Source: Microbacterium sp. MYb72 (lineage in GTDB: Bacteria > Actinomycetota > Actinomycetes > Actinomycetales > Microbacteriaceae). From it: a DNA stretch of 64,000 nt. The notes under the pieces are model-generated. The model ran no database searches, was not told where the DNA came from, and worked only from the letters and a program-made list of their open reading frames with translations. Shown in pieces: positions 9,601 through 15,909 of the stretch (within the stretch, counting starts at the first letter, position 1; every line of letters begins with the position of its first letter). The stretch covers positions 22,545-86,544 of the forward strand of contig NZ_PCOT01000017.1 of assembly GCF_002979415.1 (NCBI RefSeq), read 5' to 3'. The translations under genes were made by a program, and so were the position numbers.

Positions 9601-10118
9601 GCCCGGGTGGGCGCGAAAGCGTCTACTGCTCTGACAACATTCTCGGGACGATTGCGCCGGCGACCTGCACGATGGACTACCGGCTGTCAACGCTGATGTC
9701 GAAGGCCGTCGACATCCTTATCCTGGCGATTCCGGTCGGAGGGCCTGCTGTTCGAGCAATCAAATTTCTTATCGAAAAACTAATTGCAAGGCTTGTTGCG
9801 AAGAAGGTCACCCAGACCGTAGGACAACTAATTGTATTTGCAACAAAGTCAGAAGCTCGAGCAGGTATCGAGGGTGCCGCCGCGGCCGCTGTAAACAAAT
9901 TCTTTAGAGGTGCAACAAGCAAGAGTACAAACTTTTCGGCTCAGGAGCTCGCTGGAGGTGGCTATCAACTGAAGTTCTTTTCGCCTGCCAACAACGCGGG
10001 CTATGGTAAATGGTATATACAAGAAGTTGACGCGCTTGGTAATGTCTTGCGATGGTACAAGGACACTGTTGGGCCCAAGGGCCTGATTGAGAGGAAGTGG
10101 TTGGCGGGTGGGCCCTAG
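3663..10118 (+). CDS. Secreted RHS/YD-repeat polymorphic toxin with variable C-terminal tip
   Basis: A 2151-residue protein. It has a signal-like hydrophobic N-terminus (residues 1-30) and a Thr/Pro/Glu-rich linker (~55-75). A beta-rich region follows to ~470, then the DPVSFSTGNLVES segment (from residue ~478) that typically opens RHS shells. Dozens of YD repeats (YDAAGR, AYDANGQ and variants) run from about 600 to 1750, interrupted near 1490 and 1590 by Pro/Val/Ala-rich inserts. The RHS core signature LGLDNYYARDYDTTTG...NRYAYIENTP lies at ~1840-1892. The last ~259 residues are the variable tip: a hydrophobic stretch and a terminal domain ending in KWYIQEVDALGNVLRWYKD. I cannot assign the tip to a toxin family. 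GC content falls sharply inside the tip, the classic sign of a swapped cassette. The upstream stop overlaps its start, and a candidate immunity gene overlaps its 3' end. Confidence 0.9.
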   Translation: MWFRSLAASTAAVLVLGVGAVAPAPMTAAELMEAARDEVLQRVYAAAGLNAEGEPEATATPEPESTPAVPGGLSSVPVAGAKTAAATDADLSPGEQATVSSDALGVEAVFSGHEVTAPVTLSLTEAPAEAQARRSAVVDTSGVVVSDPVEIIARNGDGDKVTSFPAELIDVPDEDPEHGPVVKDVIPGISLSFDVDMDRVKDAGVATSTLRIYTRSTPDEEWTELPSYFDAKTKTVKGESDHLSQFVVIGTPFPVPPGPVVVLDPDNDEGIVTTPSPATEFPYNWNLVQGLSAYLALQCNAQVVVTRPAGVPFVSRATRAGVAAAANPVATVGFGFATNQGHAWGTVSEGGTMGFSRGGAADNALRDSFLTHMPTYTGRPANAEPSNANFPFSQYAGLPGAYAHIETLFLDGNFDRPVIDNGFPSIVDGAFRSLGGYLEGAGFDCTDPVVGGWPSPPSQAELARWRQLGYQNYQTYGADPVSFSTGNLVESFPLFDLTGPGESSIGASLVYNSQDGRLSRVGAGWTFGLGARAQRFDDDSVMVVRGDGASFVFAPDGNGGYEGEDGLGLTLTEAGAGQLRLDSDTGETWVFDAADVWGIGELVRHVDRQGNATTLTYGPADRNVHQFTPLTSITDAAGQTVSASSDGVGRVTGFTLPDGRTWGLAYNAAGDLTSLSYPDGTTRSFTYDAAHRMLTAVDPNGVTYLVNEYDDAGRVTKQLDAESNVRTFEYGDGETTYTDNEGQDTVFAFDDKSRITGITNAAGETAKWTFTSTGEVKSHTDEAGRTWSYTYDGDGNLLTETDPTGAIVEYTYTAEGDVATVTDLDGDRTETTVYDARGLVTEVQQADGTTVRFEYDAAGDLTRSILPSGSATTYVYDARGNLVTSTDPLGRVTTFAYDAGNRLTSVTDPAGGVTSFAWDAADRLTASTDAEGGVTAYAYDANGQLTSATDPTGAVTAYAWDSTARLVTVTDPEGGESSFSYDAEDNLTGTVDPEGGTTKFLLDDTYRTVGVVDPNGGEWKRTYDPTGILTGSTDPLGASTTFAVDDAGRPTTTTDATGASSKVAYDSAGRVASETDAAGGKTTYTYDLMDRVTKVTDPAGFETTYLYDVDGFLIGMVDRNGNPTLYEVDAAGQVLTETDATGAVTSFEYDPAGRIVSITDPDGRVTGIEYDRNGQETAIVAPGGARTEYAYDAAGRMLSMTDPMGATTTYAYDRASRVVSATDALGAVSSFAYDRAGRQTSVTDPREETTRFGYDSAGQLTSVIEGYASGEPVSADTNVKTAYAYTPTGLLESITNPLDAVTSFAYDAAGRPTSETGPTGITTTTAYDAAGRVARVTNPAGLVAAYAYDARSDVATLSRADGEVSFEYDGEQQPIVMDDPTGTTGWVYDEVGRLVEQTDTHGQTLTSTYTAAGLRESLTYPDGATTAYTFDAAGNPVTQSTPDGDLGYTWDAANRLTGVTRPNQVTTSVAYDVTGRVTQVRHETPQPATVAPPAVAPVVPLQMTAEQCAASDYYKDRDIPAAGGQKPCVKTWDYLNRRTLPEPVSPVPAGASLQYDYEYDPAGNVTDTVRTIDGPELAEPETPVTPEVPAGEVPAVEAPVVPTPAAVVPEVLEHAYTYDRVGRLSSSTASDGEVNEYGYDPAGNRTRVTTSGTPAGESELVAQFNAAGQLTGTTTTGAGAGSASYAFDGAGNRSSQTVNGQSTSFSHDPAGRLLGTQADGRSTSYAYDGLDRRVTTAEQTEFGTNTTGTVWDGFDPAATSSDLHGATDLFRDPYGAVAFQDGPYGNEWVLGDQRNATATAGADGAITDLVDYADFGGADYESTGWSSLVGNDQQPGDPTLGLDNYYARDYDTTTGTWVQPDEWRGLLQRPQSLNRYAYIENTPVAFSDHLGYVIKAMAMSDGGRSVTAKVVGKALAKTVIARTGTTLNQDTARNAGSKFMKSLPKQGVKSPLTRSRSLLSAVHRTGIADKCSEFEPICKRPGGRESVYCSDNILGTIAPATCTMDYRLSTLMSKAVDILILAIPVGGPAVRAIKFLIEKLIARLVAKKVTQTVGQLIVFATKSEARAGIEGAAAAAVNKFFRGATSKSTNFSAQELAGGGYQLKFFSPANNAGYGKWYIQEVDALGNVLRWYKDTVGPKGLIERKWLAGGP

Positions 10119-10515
10119 TCAGGAATACAACCTTGAGGAATCGATGAGACGTCTCGCGGAGGGGGAGCTCAGTGAACTGTCGGCGCTTGACAGCGCCGGT
10201 GCCGAGGAAATTAAGGCGTGGGCTGACACACTTGCTCAACCGCTCACAGTTGGCCGCACTGCGGTCTCACGCGTGCTCCGACTGATGCTTGCGGGTGACG
10301 TCAGTCCGGAGGCGGTTCAGTCGTGGGCGTCAATGATGCGCTGGGGAGCAATGCGTCGCCCTTCGGGTCTTATCGCGGTGGAAGTCGACTATGAACGTTC
10401 TTTTGAGGACAAGATCATTGATGTCCTCGCGAGACTTGACGAAATAGGTGACCTCGTTGACGGAGAAATCAGTGCCGATGAAGGAAAAGACATGTTGAGG
10501 CTGATGAGCGAGTAG
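10108..10515 (+). CDS. Candidate immunity protein for the RHS tip
   Basis: A 135-residue, mostly helical, acidic-ended cytosolic protein with no signal or membrane segment. I chose the GTG at 10108 because GAGGAAG lies ten bases upstream; it overlaps the last 11 bases of the RHS gene, so it would be translated with the toxin. A small gene immediately behind a polymorphic toxin tip is normally its cognate immunity protein. Its position and its shared reduced GC are the only evidence; I recognise no family. The C-terminus (DGEISADEGKDMLRLMSE) is strongly acidic, as in many nuclease inhibitors. Confidence 0.65.
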   Translation: MGPSQEYNLEESMRRLAEGELSELSALDSAGAEEIKAWADTLAQPLTVGRTAVSRVLRLMLAGDVSPEAVQSWASMMRWGAMRRPSGLIAVEVDYERSFEDKIIDVLARLDEIGDLVDGEISADEGKDMLRLMSE

Positions 10516-10601
10516 ACTTTAGCATTCTCTGAGGAGCTACCCGTCGGAGGCGCTGTCGAGATTGAAAGGCGACTGCGGAAGAATGCGCAGACAAGGTTCA
10601 A

Positions 10602-11084
10602 ATGTTCCTCCCTCACCTATCCGGATGCGGCGACGAGGCGGGGAACCCGGTGACTCAGACCACACCCGAGGGGGATCTCGGGTACACGTGGGATGCCGCG
10701 AATCGGTTGACGGGTGTGACGCGCCCGAATCAGGTGACGACGTCTGTCGCGTATGACCTTCGAGGGGCTTGTGGTGTGTGGGCGAATGCCGGGGGCGGAG
10801 GCAACGGGATCAGGGGACAAGGCTGGGGCACCTCAACAGGTGCAGCAGTGACGATTGGCAATACAATTTACGGCGGACATGACATAGACGTCCTGCTGAG
10901 CAAGAAGCCGGACCTGCTTGCTCACGAAACCAATCACACCTGGCAATGGGCGCGAGGCGGAGGCAATTTGGGTTTTCTCGTGCCATGGCTTATTGGTGGA
11001 GGAGCTAATGCATGTAATGCGCTGGAACAAGAAGCGGGAGTTAAGGGGGCAAGCTATGCCGAACATGTTGATGATTGTCGCTAG
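10602..11084 (+). pseudogene. Orphan RHS tip cassette with HExxH peptidase-like domain
   Basis: A 160-codon frame whose first part (AGNPVTQ...TSVAYD) copies a YD-repeat of the main RHS gene and whose second part is an unrelated tip. The tip contains LLAHETNHTWQWA, an HExxH zinc-peptidase-like motif, with a later LEQEA that could supply a third ligand. Upstream the homology to the RHS gene continues (LTYPDAAT) but in another reading frame, because about 19 bases present in the main gene are missing. So this is a displaced, frame-broken remnant or reservoir cassette, not an intact toxin gene. An AAGG six bases before the ATG at 10602 could still allow translation. The next gene overlaps its 3' end, as expected for its own immunity gene. 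Confidence 0.6.
10637..10758 (+). repeat. Near-identical copy of an RHS repeat segment (matches 7958-8078)
   Basis: About 121 bases starting GGCGGGGAACCCGG and ending TCTGTCGCGTATGAC are shared with the RHS gene, with a handful of differences in the middle. The match supplies a homology arm for recombining the orphan tip into the RHS gene. Confidence 0.85.
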
Positions 11085-11526
11085 CAGATCGGTTCCGTAT
11101 AGGTCTTTTGCGCTCTCGTTAAGTCTTGTCGCTATCGCCGTCCTGCTCACAGGATGCGATCGCGCAAGAGAGGCGGAGTTTTCAGTTCTGAAAGACGGAG
11201 AGGACATTCGCATCGTTGCATGCGAGAACGTCTCGATGACAGGCTTGGCGTTGGGCGCCAGCTCCGGAGATGGGTCGACTAGTCGGACTGCATGGGAAAT
11301 TGATGGTGATCTACAGATCACCGCCGGACAGAAATTTGAGGTCTTCCGCGTGCCAGTAGGAATGACGGAAACGAAGCTCTTCCCCGAGAACCTGGAGAAC
11401 TCGAAGAGCCTGGTCGTCTTTATTTATGGTGATCCGGATGGTGTGAGTACATATGATCTCGCGGATGCTAAGGAGAACTACTGGATCCGTTGGGATGGAA
11501 GCACCGGGTTGGCTCCATGTCCGTAG
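11056..11526 (+). CDS. Lipoprotein, candidate immunity protein
   Basis: A 156-residue protein with a signal peptide ending in the lipobox LLTGC (Cys about residue 32), so it should be anchored on the outer face of the membrane. The ATG at 11056 follows AAGGGGG and lies inside the end of the orphan peptidase-like tip (about 29 bases overlap). The mature part contains IRIVACENVSMTGLAL and a region around DLQITAGQKFEVF. It looks related to the lipoprotein at 12575 (shared xQVVSC/IRIVAC segment, then a Ser/Thr-rich strand and a DGDLQITAG/RRLSVGDLL segment). An outside-facing lipoprotein beside a peptidase-like tip could be its immunity protein; that is inference. Confidence 0.6.
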   Translation: MPNMLMIVASRSVPYRSFALSLSLVAIAVLLTGCDRAREAEFSVLKDGEDIRIVACENVSMTGLALGASSGDGSTSRTAWEIDGDLQITAGQKFEVFRVPVGMTETKLFPENLENSKSLVVFIYGDPDGVSTYDLADAKENYWIRWDGSTGLAPCP

Positions 11527-11580
11527 AAAGGAGATCTGCCTGAATGAAGAGGCGGACAGCCCTAGCGAGTTGATCAGATT

Positions 11581-12021
11581 ATGCAAATCGAAGGCCCACT
11601 AAGTCGACGACAGCTATTTTGGCGCGTGATCTTGCTCTTTGGCGCATCGCTTGTTGTTGCTGTCGGATCCACAATTGTTAGAGAGATCATCTTTTTCGAA
11701 CCTTCAAGGATCATCGCCCGAGGTGAGGTTACAATCCTGCGTCAGCTGGTGGAGTGTGGTGTGATCTTGCTTGGGGGGATCATTGCATCTCTAGTGATTC
11801 TCGTGCAGGCGAGAAAGGTTCGGCGTCTTTCTTGGCGACGTGCACTGTTTGCATCATCGATTGCAAACCTTGTTGCGGTGCCCGTAGGATTCGTTTTTCT
11901 CTCCCTCGTTTGGTGGCGATACCTGGATGCCGCCATCTGGACGCTCTTGCTGGGGCTTGGTGGGACGATCTTGCATGCTGCCGCGCTTAGATGTTTCAAC
12001 CAGGCCTCCCGCCGAAGTTAG
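11581..12021 (+). CDS. Four-helix membrane protein in immunity array, unknown
   Basis: A 146-residue protein with four hydrophobic segments (about residues 14-35, 55-75, 86-108 and 115-135). No family is recognised. It sits 54 bases after the lipoprotein gene and 12 bases before the next gene, all on one strand and all low in GC. The ribosome site is weak (GAG about 12 bases upstream), suggesting dependence on upstream translation. Membrane proteins of this size are often immunity proteins against pore-forming or membrane-targeted toxins, but here that rests on position only. Confidence 0.55.
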   Translation: MQIEGPLSRRQLFWRVILLFGASLVVAVGSTIVREIIFFEPSRIIARGEVTILRQLVECGVILLGGIIASLVILVQARKVRRLSWRRALFASSIANLVAVPVGFVFLSLVWWRYLDAAIWTLLLGLGGTILHAAALRCFNQASRRS

Positions 12022-12033
12022 AAGGTGATCGCA

Positions 12034-12387
12034 ATGAAGAGCGACACGCAGCGCGCGATTATGCAATTAATAGATTCGGTTCCGCAATTGAATCCGATTC
12101 TTCGTGAGAGTGAGATCGACAATGACGAGATCTTGCCGCACTTGGTGCTTTCGGATGTCATTAGATGGATGACGAACCATCGCGCAGACGAACATGAAGC
12201 GTGTGTCACTGTCATTCGCTGGATGGAAGAATCGTATGCCGCTGGCTCGGAGTCTGTTCAAGAACTCGTCGTCGTGAGCGGTGTCGAAATGATCCCAGAC
12301 CCAGGGTTTCCCGGATCCGAGTTTCGTGGCTGGTTGCGCGGACCATTGCGGGCAGCCGATCCCTGGCTGCGTGATTCACGTGGATGA
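12034..12387 (+). CDS. Small cytosolic protein, DUF7674-like candidate immunity protein
   Basis: A 117-residue acidic protein. The pattern IDSVPQLNPILRES...EILPHLVLSDVIRWM recalls a family of small toxin-locus proteins with the motif LLPHxxxxDxxRW that I know as DUF7674; the assignment is from memory of the pattern and needs a profile search. The ATG at 12034 is preferred over the GTG at 12025 because AGAAGG lies seven to ten bases upstream of it. It follows the membrane-protein gene by 12 bases. Confidence 0.55.
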   Translation: MKSDTQRAIMQLIDSVPQLNPILRESEIDNDEILPHLVLSDVIRWMTNHRADEHEACVTVIRWMEESYAAGSESVQELVVVSGVEMIPDPGFPGSEFRGWLRGPLRAADPWLRDSRG

Positions 12388-12538
12388 AAGTGTGAAGAGG
12401 CTGAGCGGACCCCCTGTGGCGGGGTGGTATCCGGCGCCGGACGGATCGGCGGCGGTTTGGTGGTGGGACGGATGGCCTGGCGACATCCTGGATGTTCGGA
12501 CAAGCGAAAGGCGGAGGCGGGTGCCTCAATCCGATTGA
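12380..12538 (+). CDS. Short DUF2510-like fragment
   Basis: About 52 codons with GWYPAPDGSAAVWWWDGW, the core of the DUF2510 domain usually found at the N-terminus of small actinobacterial membrane proteins. A GTG at 12380 or 12392 could start it; the former overlaps the previous gene. Compared with the complete DUF2510 protein at 14756 it lacks any membrane helices, so it is probably a decayed remnant. Real translation is doubtful. Confidence 0.35.
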   Translation: MDESVKRLSGPPVAGWYPAPDGSAAVWWWDGWPGDILDVRTSERRRRVPQSD

Positions 12539-12574
12539 ATGGGCCGCTGGTCCTGGCGGCAACTATGAGGTGAT

Positions 12575-13054
12575 ATGCAAGTAACTGGCAAGGCAAAGAT
12601 AGTAGGTATCGTGGCGGGTGCTGTACTCCTTGTAACGCTCACGGGCTGCGAGAATTCTTACCGTCATGGGCCATATGAGCTCGGGTTCGATGGTCGTAAC
12701 CTTCAAGTTGTCAGTTGCGTCAACCGCGACGTGGAGACGGTATCTGTATCAGAGTTCTTCCTCGTTGATGGCGCTCGGAAATCTCGTGATGTGTGGAAAG
12801 CGGAAGGCTCCCGGCGACTATCTGTCGGCGACCTTCTCATCGTCGGGGGTGAAAACAGTGGACTTGAAAACACTCTCGTCGAATCTTCGCTTCTGGAGGC
12901 GGGGCACGAGTACTATGTGGAATTCAATCAGGATAAAGTGAATCTATCTTCGGCATGGTTTGTCGTCCCCGAGACAGGGCTTCCCAAGGGTAAATGGCTT
13001 ACCTCGACCGGTGATGTGCGCGATACCGTCTGTAAAGACGTTGCTCCGAAATAG
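12575..13054 (+). CDS. Lipoprotein, candidate immunity protein, paralogous to the one at 11056
   Basis: A 159-residue protein with a signal peptide and lipobox LTGC (Cys about residue 26). The mature part has LQVVSCVNRDVETVSVSEFFL, then KAEGSRRLSVGDLLIVGG and an EAGHEYYVEFN strand. The layout matches the 11056 lipoprotein: a cysteine-containing strand, a Trp-containing turn, and a glycine-rich turn. The ATG follows GAGGTGAT closely. It is part of the low-GC, one-strand array. An outward-facing anchored protein beside toxin cassettes suggests protection at the cell surface; not proven. Confidence 0.6.
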   Translation: MQVTGKAKIVGIVAGAVLLVTLTGCENSYRHGPYELGFDGRNLQVVSCVNRDVETVSVSEFFLVDGARKSRDVWKAEGSRRLSVGDLLIVGGENSGLENTLVESSLLEAGHEYYVEFNQDKVNLSSAWFVVPETGLPKGKWLTSTGDVRDTVCKDVAPK

Positions 13055-13060
13055 GCATAC

Positions 13061-13228
13061 ATGGTGCGCGAGGTGATTCCGCCGACAGTGCGATGGATTC
13101 GCAACCTCCCGCTGTCTGCCATCGGCGTGGTTGTAGGCGGAATCGCGACCCAGCCGACGTCGGTGGGGATCCTGCACTATCGACTAGATGGGACTATCCA
13201 CATAATTCCGGGGAGGCCAACGCCATGA
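13061..13228 (+). CDS. Small 55-residue reading frame coupled to the next gene
   Basis: ATG at 13061, seven bases after the lipoprotein stop, stop at 13226-13228 overlapping the ATG of the following gene (ATGA). The product has a hydrophobic middle (SAIGVVVGGIA) and ends in LHYRLDGTIHIIPGRPTP. That end resembles the tail of some small toxin tips, so it may be the remnant of a displaced tip rather than a functional protein. Confidence 0.4.
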   Translation: MVREVIPPTVRWIRNLPLSAIGVVVGGIATQPTSVGILHYRLDGTIHIIPGRPTP

Positions 13229-13551
13229 GTTCTTTCGAAGTCTCGTTCCGGACTGAGGTTCTACTATCGCTCCAGGACGCGATGCTTGATCTGGTACTGC
13301 CAACTCTTCGTGGCGTTGCAGTCGTTATCGCGTACCCTCGGATAGAAGTCCAATGCATATATGAGCTGGTCGGGCTTGATGAGCGATCTGCGACTGATGA
13401 CATAGAGGCACTTGTTGTAGCTGATTTCGTGCCACCAGTTGAGGTCGTTTGCAGCGTCGTCAGCCTCCCTCGAGCAGAACGTAGAGTGGTGCGTCAAGGG
13501 GAGTTATGGGTATATCGCCGACATGAAGAGGAAGACGGCGGCCTGATCTAA
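13225..13551 (+). CDS. Small cytosolic candidate immunity protein
   Basis: A 108-residue acidic protein: SLQDAMLDLVLPTLRGVAVVIAYPRIEVQCIYE...IEALVVADFVPPVEVVCSV...GELWVYRRHEE. The order LxxxxPxLRxVxVxx, a short beta strand, then a VxADF segment and a final WVYRR is one I associate with a common small immunity-type family, though I cannot name it. The ATG at 13225 has GGGGAGG eight bases upstream; an in-frame start at 13093 would overlap the preceding frame without a binding site. Confidence 0.6.
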   Translation: MSSFEVSFRTEVLLSLQDAMLDLVLPTLRGVAVVIAYPRIEVQCIYELVGLDERSATDDIEALVVADFVPPVEVVCSVVSLPRAERRVVRQGELWVYRRHEEEDGGLI

Positions 13552-13656
13552 CCTCGCGGAGGACGGATTGATTGGGGTCCAACCATCTTGACGATCTTCG
13601 GTGCGATACTTGTCATCGTTGCTTCACCAATTACCGCAGCATCCGGATAGGTACAA

Positions 13657-14310
13657 ATGTCAACGATCTTGACGAGTTCTCTTGTAGCGTGGGTCGAGGT
13701 AGGTCCACCCCTGACACGTGTCGCGGATCGCGTCGATCCAGGTTGGTACGTCGCGAAAAACGCTCGGCGTGCGGTTGCCAACTTTGATGTCATGACCCAG
13801 GAAGGGGTGACAGATCTTGGGAAGGCAATCGATGCGGTTCTCCTTCGGGGTGAGCGCATCTGGCCGCTCCTTAGAAACGAACAAGACATAGATGTCGACC
13901 TGGCGCTGTGGTTCGAAGCGTCCGGAGGAGGACAGACCGCGATGCTGAGGGGGGATTGGCTAGCACGATGCGGGAGGTCTTTCGATGTCTGGGCTGAAGT
14001 TCTCCATTGGGACGATCCCGCTGAGGATCCAACTGATCCTGGCATCGACACGGTGGTTGTGAAATGGTCGTCAGAAGGTCTCGCAAGGAATTTCATCATC
14101 CGTGAGGCGGTGGCAGCAAAGCGTCAAAGCCAGCTGGAGACTGTTCTCGCTGACGCCGCAGCGCAGAGGGCCCGTAGTATCCAAATACACCTACAGGCGG
14201 GCTCAGGAAACGCGGGGATCATTGTGCCTGCCCGAATCATCAACGGCTTGCGCGCTCTCGGAGCACAACTGGAGGTGACTGGTGAGCGGGTAGGCCGGTC
14301 CCATGAATGA
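13657..14310 (+). CDS. Unknown 217-residue protein, possibly DUF4279-related
   Basis: Not confidently recognised. The C-terminal third (SIQIHLQAGSGNAGIIVPARIINGLRALGAQLEVTGE) resembles the end of DUF4279 proteins, in which a strand is followed by 'lp..l...L..LGa.l.i'. The N-terminal part (LVAWVEVGPPLTRVADRVDPGWY) is compatible with the same fold. The ATG has an AGG six bases upstream. The stop overlaps the next ATG by eight bases. It belongs to the immunity-type array by position, size and lack of a signal. Confidence 0.5.
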   Translation: MSTILTSSLVAWVEVGPPLTRVADRVDPGWYVAKNARRAVANFDVMTQEGVTDLGKAIDAVLLRGERIWPLLRNEQDIDVDLALWFEASGGGQTAMLRGDWLARCGRSFDVWAEVLHWDDPAEDPTDPGIDTVVVKWSSEGLARNFIIREAVAAKRQSQLETVLADAAAQRARSIQIHLQAGSGNAGIIVPARIINGLRALGAQLEVTGERVGRSHE

Positions 14311-14668
14311 TCGTTTGGGGGGTCCTTCCCGGCCGCTCCTGGCGGTCTTTCTGACAGTCGCGGGAATCGCGTGTTTGTTGGTCGCAACAGTCGTCCGGGG
14401 GATCGGAAAGAATACGAAGTCAGCGTTTCCGCTCGGGGCGGAGCAGCGCCTCGTCCTTCGGGAGGAAGGGCTCGAAGTGACAGGGCAGTTGGGCACGATG
14501 ACTCTCCCGTGGGATCGGTTGTCCGATCTGAAGAGGGAGAATGGTGCGGTTTTCGTCACGAACACGGCGACCAAGGTGGTGTTCATCTTCTCGGGGCGGC
14601 TCGTGACCGACGAAGCCTTCGCAGCTATCGCGGAACGAATGAGGCATGCGACTGATCGGGATGGGTGA
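14303..14668 (+). CDS. Small membrane protein with YcxB-like C-terminal domain
   Basis: A 121-residue protein with one clear hydrophobic segment near the N-terminus (residues ~12-32), then LVLREEGLEVTGQLGTMTLPWDRLSDLKRENGAVFV...VVFIFSGRLVTDEAFAAIAERM. This is the arrangement of YcxB-like proteins, where a short beta domain follows membrane helices. Such proteins are frequent in polymorphic-toxin immunity arrays. The start overlaps the previous stop by eight bases, so it is translationally coupled. Confidence 0.55.
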   Translation: MNDRLGGPSRPLLAVFLTVAGIACLLVATVVRGIGKNTKSAFPLGAEQRLVLREEGLEVTGQLGTMTLPWDRLSDLKRENGAVFVTNTATKVVFIFSGRLVTDEAFAAIAERMRHATDRDG

Positions 14669-14755
14669 CGTCCGGCAGGACCGAGCAGGCATCGACGAGG
14701 ACGTTCACCGGCCGGGGCGTGCTGCGGTCCTTGAGGATGAAGAAGGGAAGAAGTG

Positions 14756-15241
14756 ATGCGAAGGTCGCGAATGTCGCGGGAAGGGCTGATCGCTGTTGCG
14801 CCGAAGCCTGGCTGGTATCCGGACCCGGAAGATCTCGATGGGTCGCTGCGGTGGTGGGACGGACAGGACTGGGCTGAGGCGACCGCTCCGTCTACGGCGG
14901 ACGTCGCTTCTCTCCCCGGTGCGGTGGCCGTCGAAGCGGATTTCTGGTCGCGGTTGTACAGCGCTCGAGCAGACGAGTCGGCGAGGGGCAACGCCGCTGC
15001 GACCATGTCGGTCGTGATGGGGGTGGCTTCGGTCATCACCGGGCAGATTCCGCACTTCACGGCCGTGTTGTTGAGCGTGCTCACGGCAATCAGCGCGGTC
15101 GTATGGGGTCTGATCGGCGTGCGTCGAGCGGTGAAGACCGGGGTTGGACTCGCCCGCGCGCTCTCGGGCACGGTGCTCGGAGTCCTCGTGTGCGTGCTCT
15201 CCGCGATCGGCGTCGCCTACCTCGTCGGCGCGTACTCATGA
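14756..15241 (+). CDS. DUF2510 protein with C-terminal membrane helices
   Basis: A 161-residue protein. Residues ~18-40 hold the DUF2510 core GWYPDPEDLDGSLRWWDGQDW. After an acidic linker come three or so hydrophobic segments (about 80-95, 100-120 and 135-157), as in DUF4190-like small membrane proteins. The ATG at 14756 follows AAGGGAAG by five bases; a GTG directly before it is the alternative. DUF2510 proteins are common in actinobacteria and poorly understood. Here the gene lies within the array behind the RHS toxin. Confidence 0.65.
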   Translation: MRRSRMSREGLIAVAPKPGWYPDPEDLDGSLRWWDGQDWAEATAPSTADVASLPGAVAVEADFWSRLYSARADESARGNAAATMSVVMGVASVITGQIPHFTAVLLSVLTAISAVVWGLIGVRRAVKTGVGLARALSGTVLGVLVCVLSAIGVAYLVGAYS

Positions 15242-15436
15242 GTGCGGCGTCGGTGAGATGTGGTGAGACGGTAGCAAGCCCGCAAGCACACACGGAGGGG
15301 TGTGTCGCCCCATCGGGATCGAGATCGACACGATGCCAGCTCGGCCTCTCGGGCCGTACATCAGGTCACGGATGGTGCCGGGCGCGGGGGAATCGGAACA
15401 GAGGAATTGATCAATGACCGGACAGAGGGACCCGCG

Positions 15437-15901
15437 GTGAAATGGTTGACGCGAGAGTGGGCGTCGGGGGAGTTGGACGACTCCGAGTGGGACGCGCGGT
15501 GGGAGCAGTACGCCTCTCATTGCGCTGAGGTGCGTTCGCGTCTCTCCAAGGATGCAGAGTTGTTGCTGGACGTGAATCTGCACGATGCGCAGCATCGGTC
15601 GTTCGAGTACAGCCCGCATGAGACCCTCACGGTTCGCGCGCTCATGGGTGATCTCATCGTCGGATACGAGTTCGCCGAGCTCACGTACATGGACGCCGAG
15701 CTTCGGGTGAGCGAGGTCGGGAGCGTTCGAGCTCTTCGACTTCTGCACGACCGGACGGAGATTCTTTACACGGAAGTCGATGCGGAAGCCGACGGCCGAT
15801 TCGTGCATCGTGTTCTGCTCTGGCCTCGTGGCGAGTACGAGGTCGCCTTCACAGCCGTGAAGGTGCATCGCGAACCCGCGAGCCCGGGCGACCGGAGATA
15901 G
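15437..15901 (+). CDS. Small cytosolic protein, candidate immunity protein
   Basis: A 154-residue protein beginning KWLTREWASGELDDSEWDARWEQYASH and containing LDVNLHDAQHRSFEY. The pattern 'K-aromatic-TxEW ... HDA' recalls a small family with the same opening and an internal HDA motif, of the DUF4085 type, seen near toxins. I give this as resemblance only. GTG at 15437 is preferred because AGAGGGA lies six bases upstream; the longer frame from 15302 begins with arginine/histidine-rich residues that look non-coding. The next gene starts eight bases later. Confidence 0.55.
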   Translation: MKWLTREWASGELDDSEWDARWEQYASHCAEVRSRLSKDAELLLDVNLHDAQHRSFEYSPHETLTVRALMGDLIVGYEFAELTYMDAELRVSEVGSVRALRLLHDRTEILYTEVDAEADGRFVHRVLLWPRGEYEVAFTAVKVHREPASPGDRR

Positions 15902-15909
15902 GAAAGCCC

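Noticed and set aside
10639..11084. Calling the orphan tip a complete metalloprotease toxin gene
   Set aside because: It lacks an RHS shell and export signal, and upstream homology to the RHS gene is in another frame, so it is a fragment.
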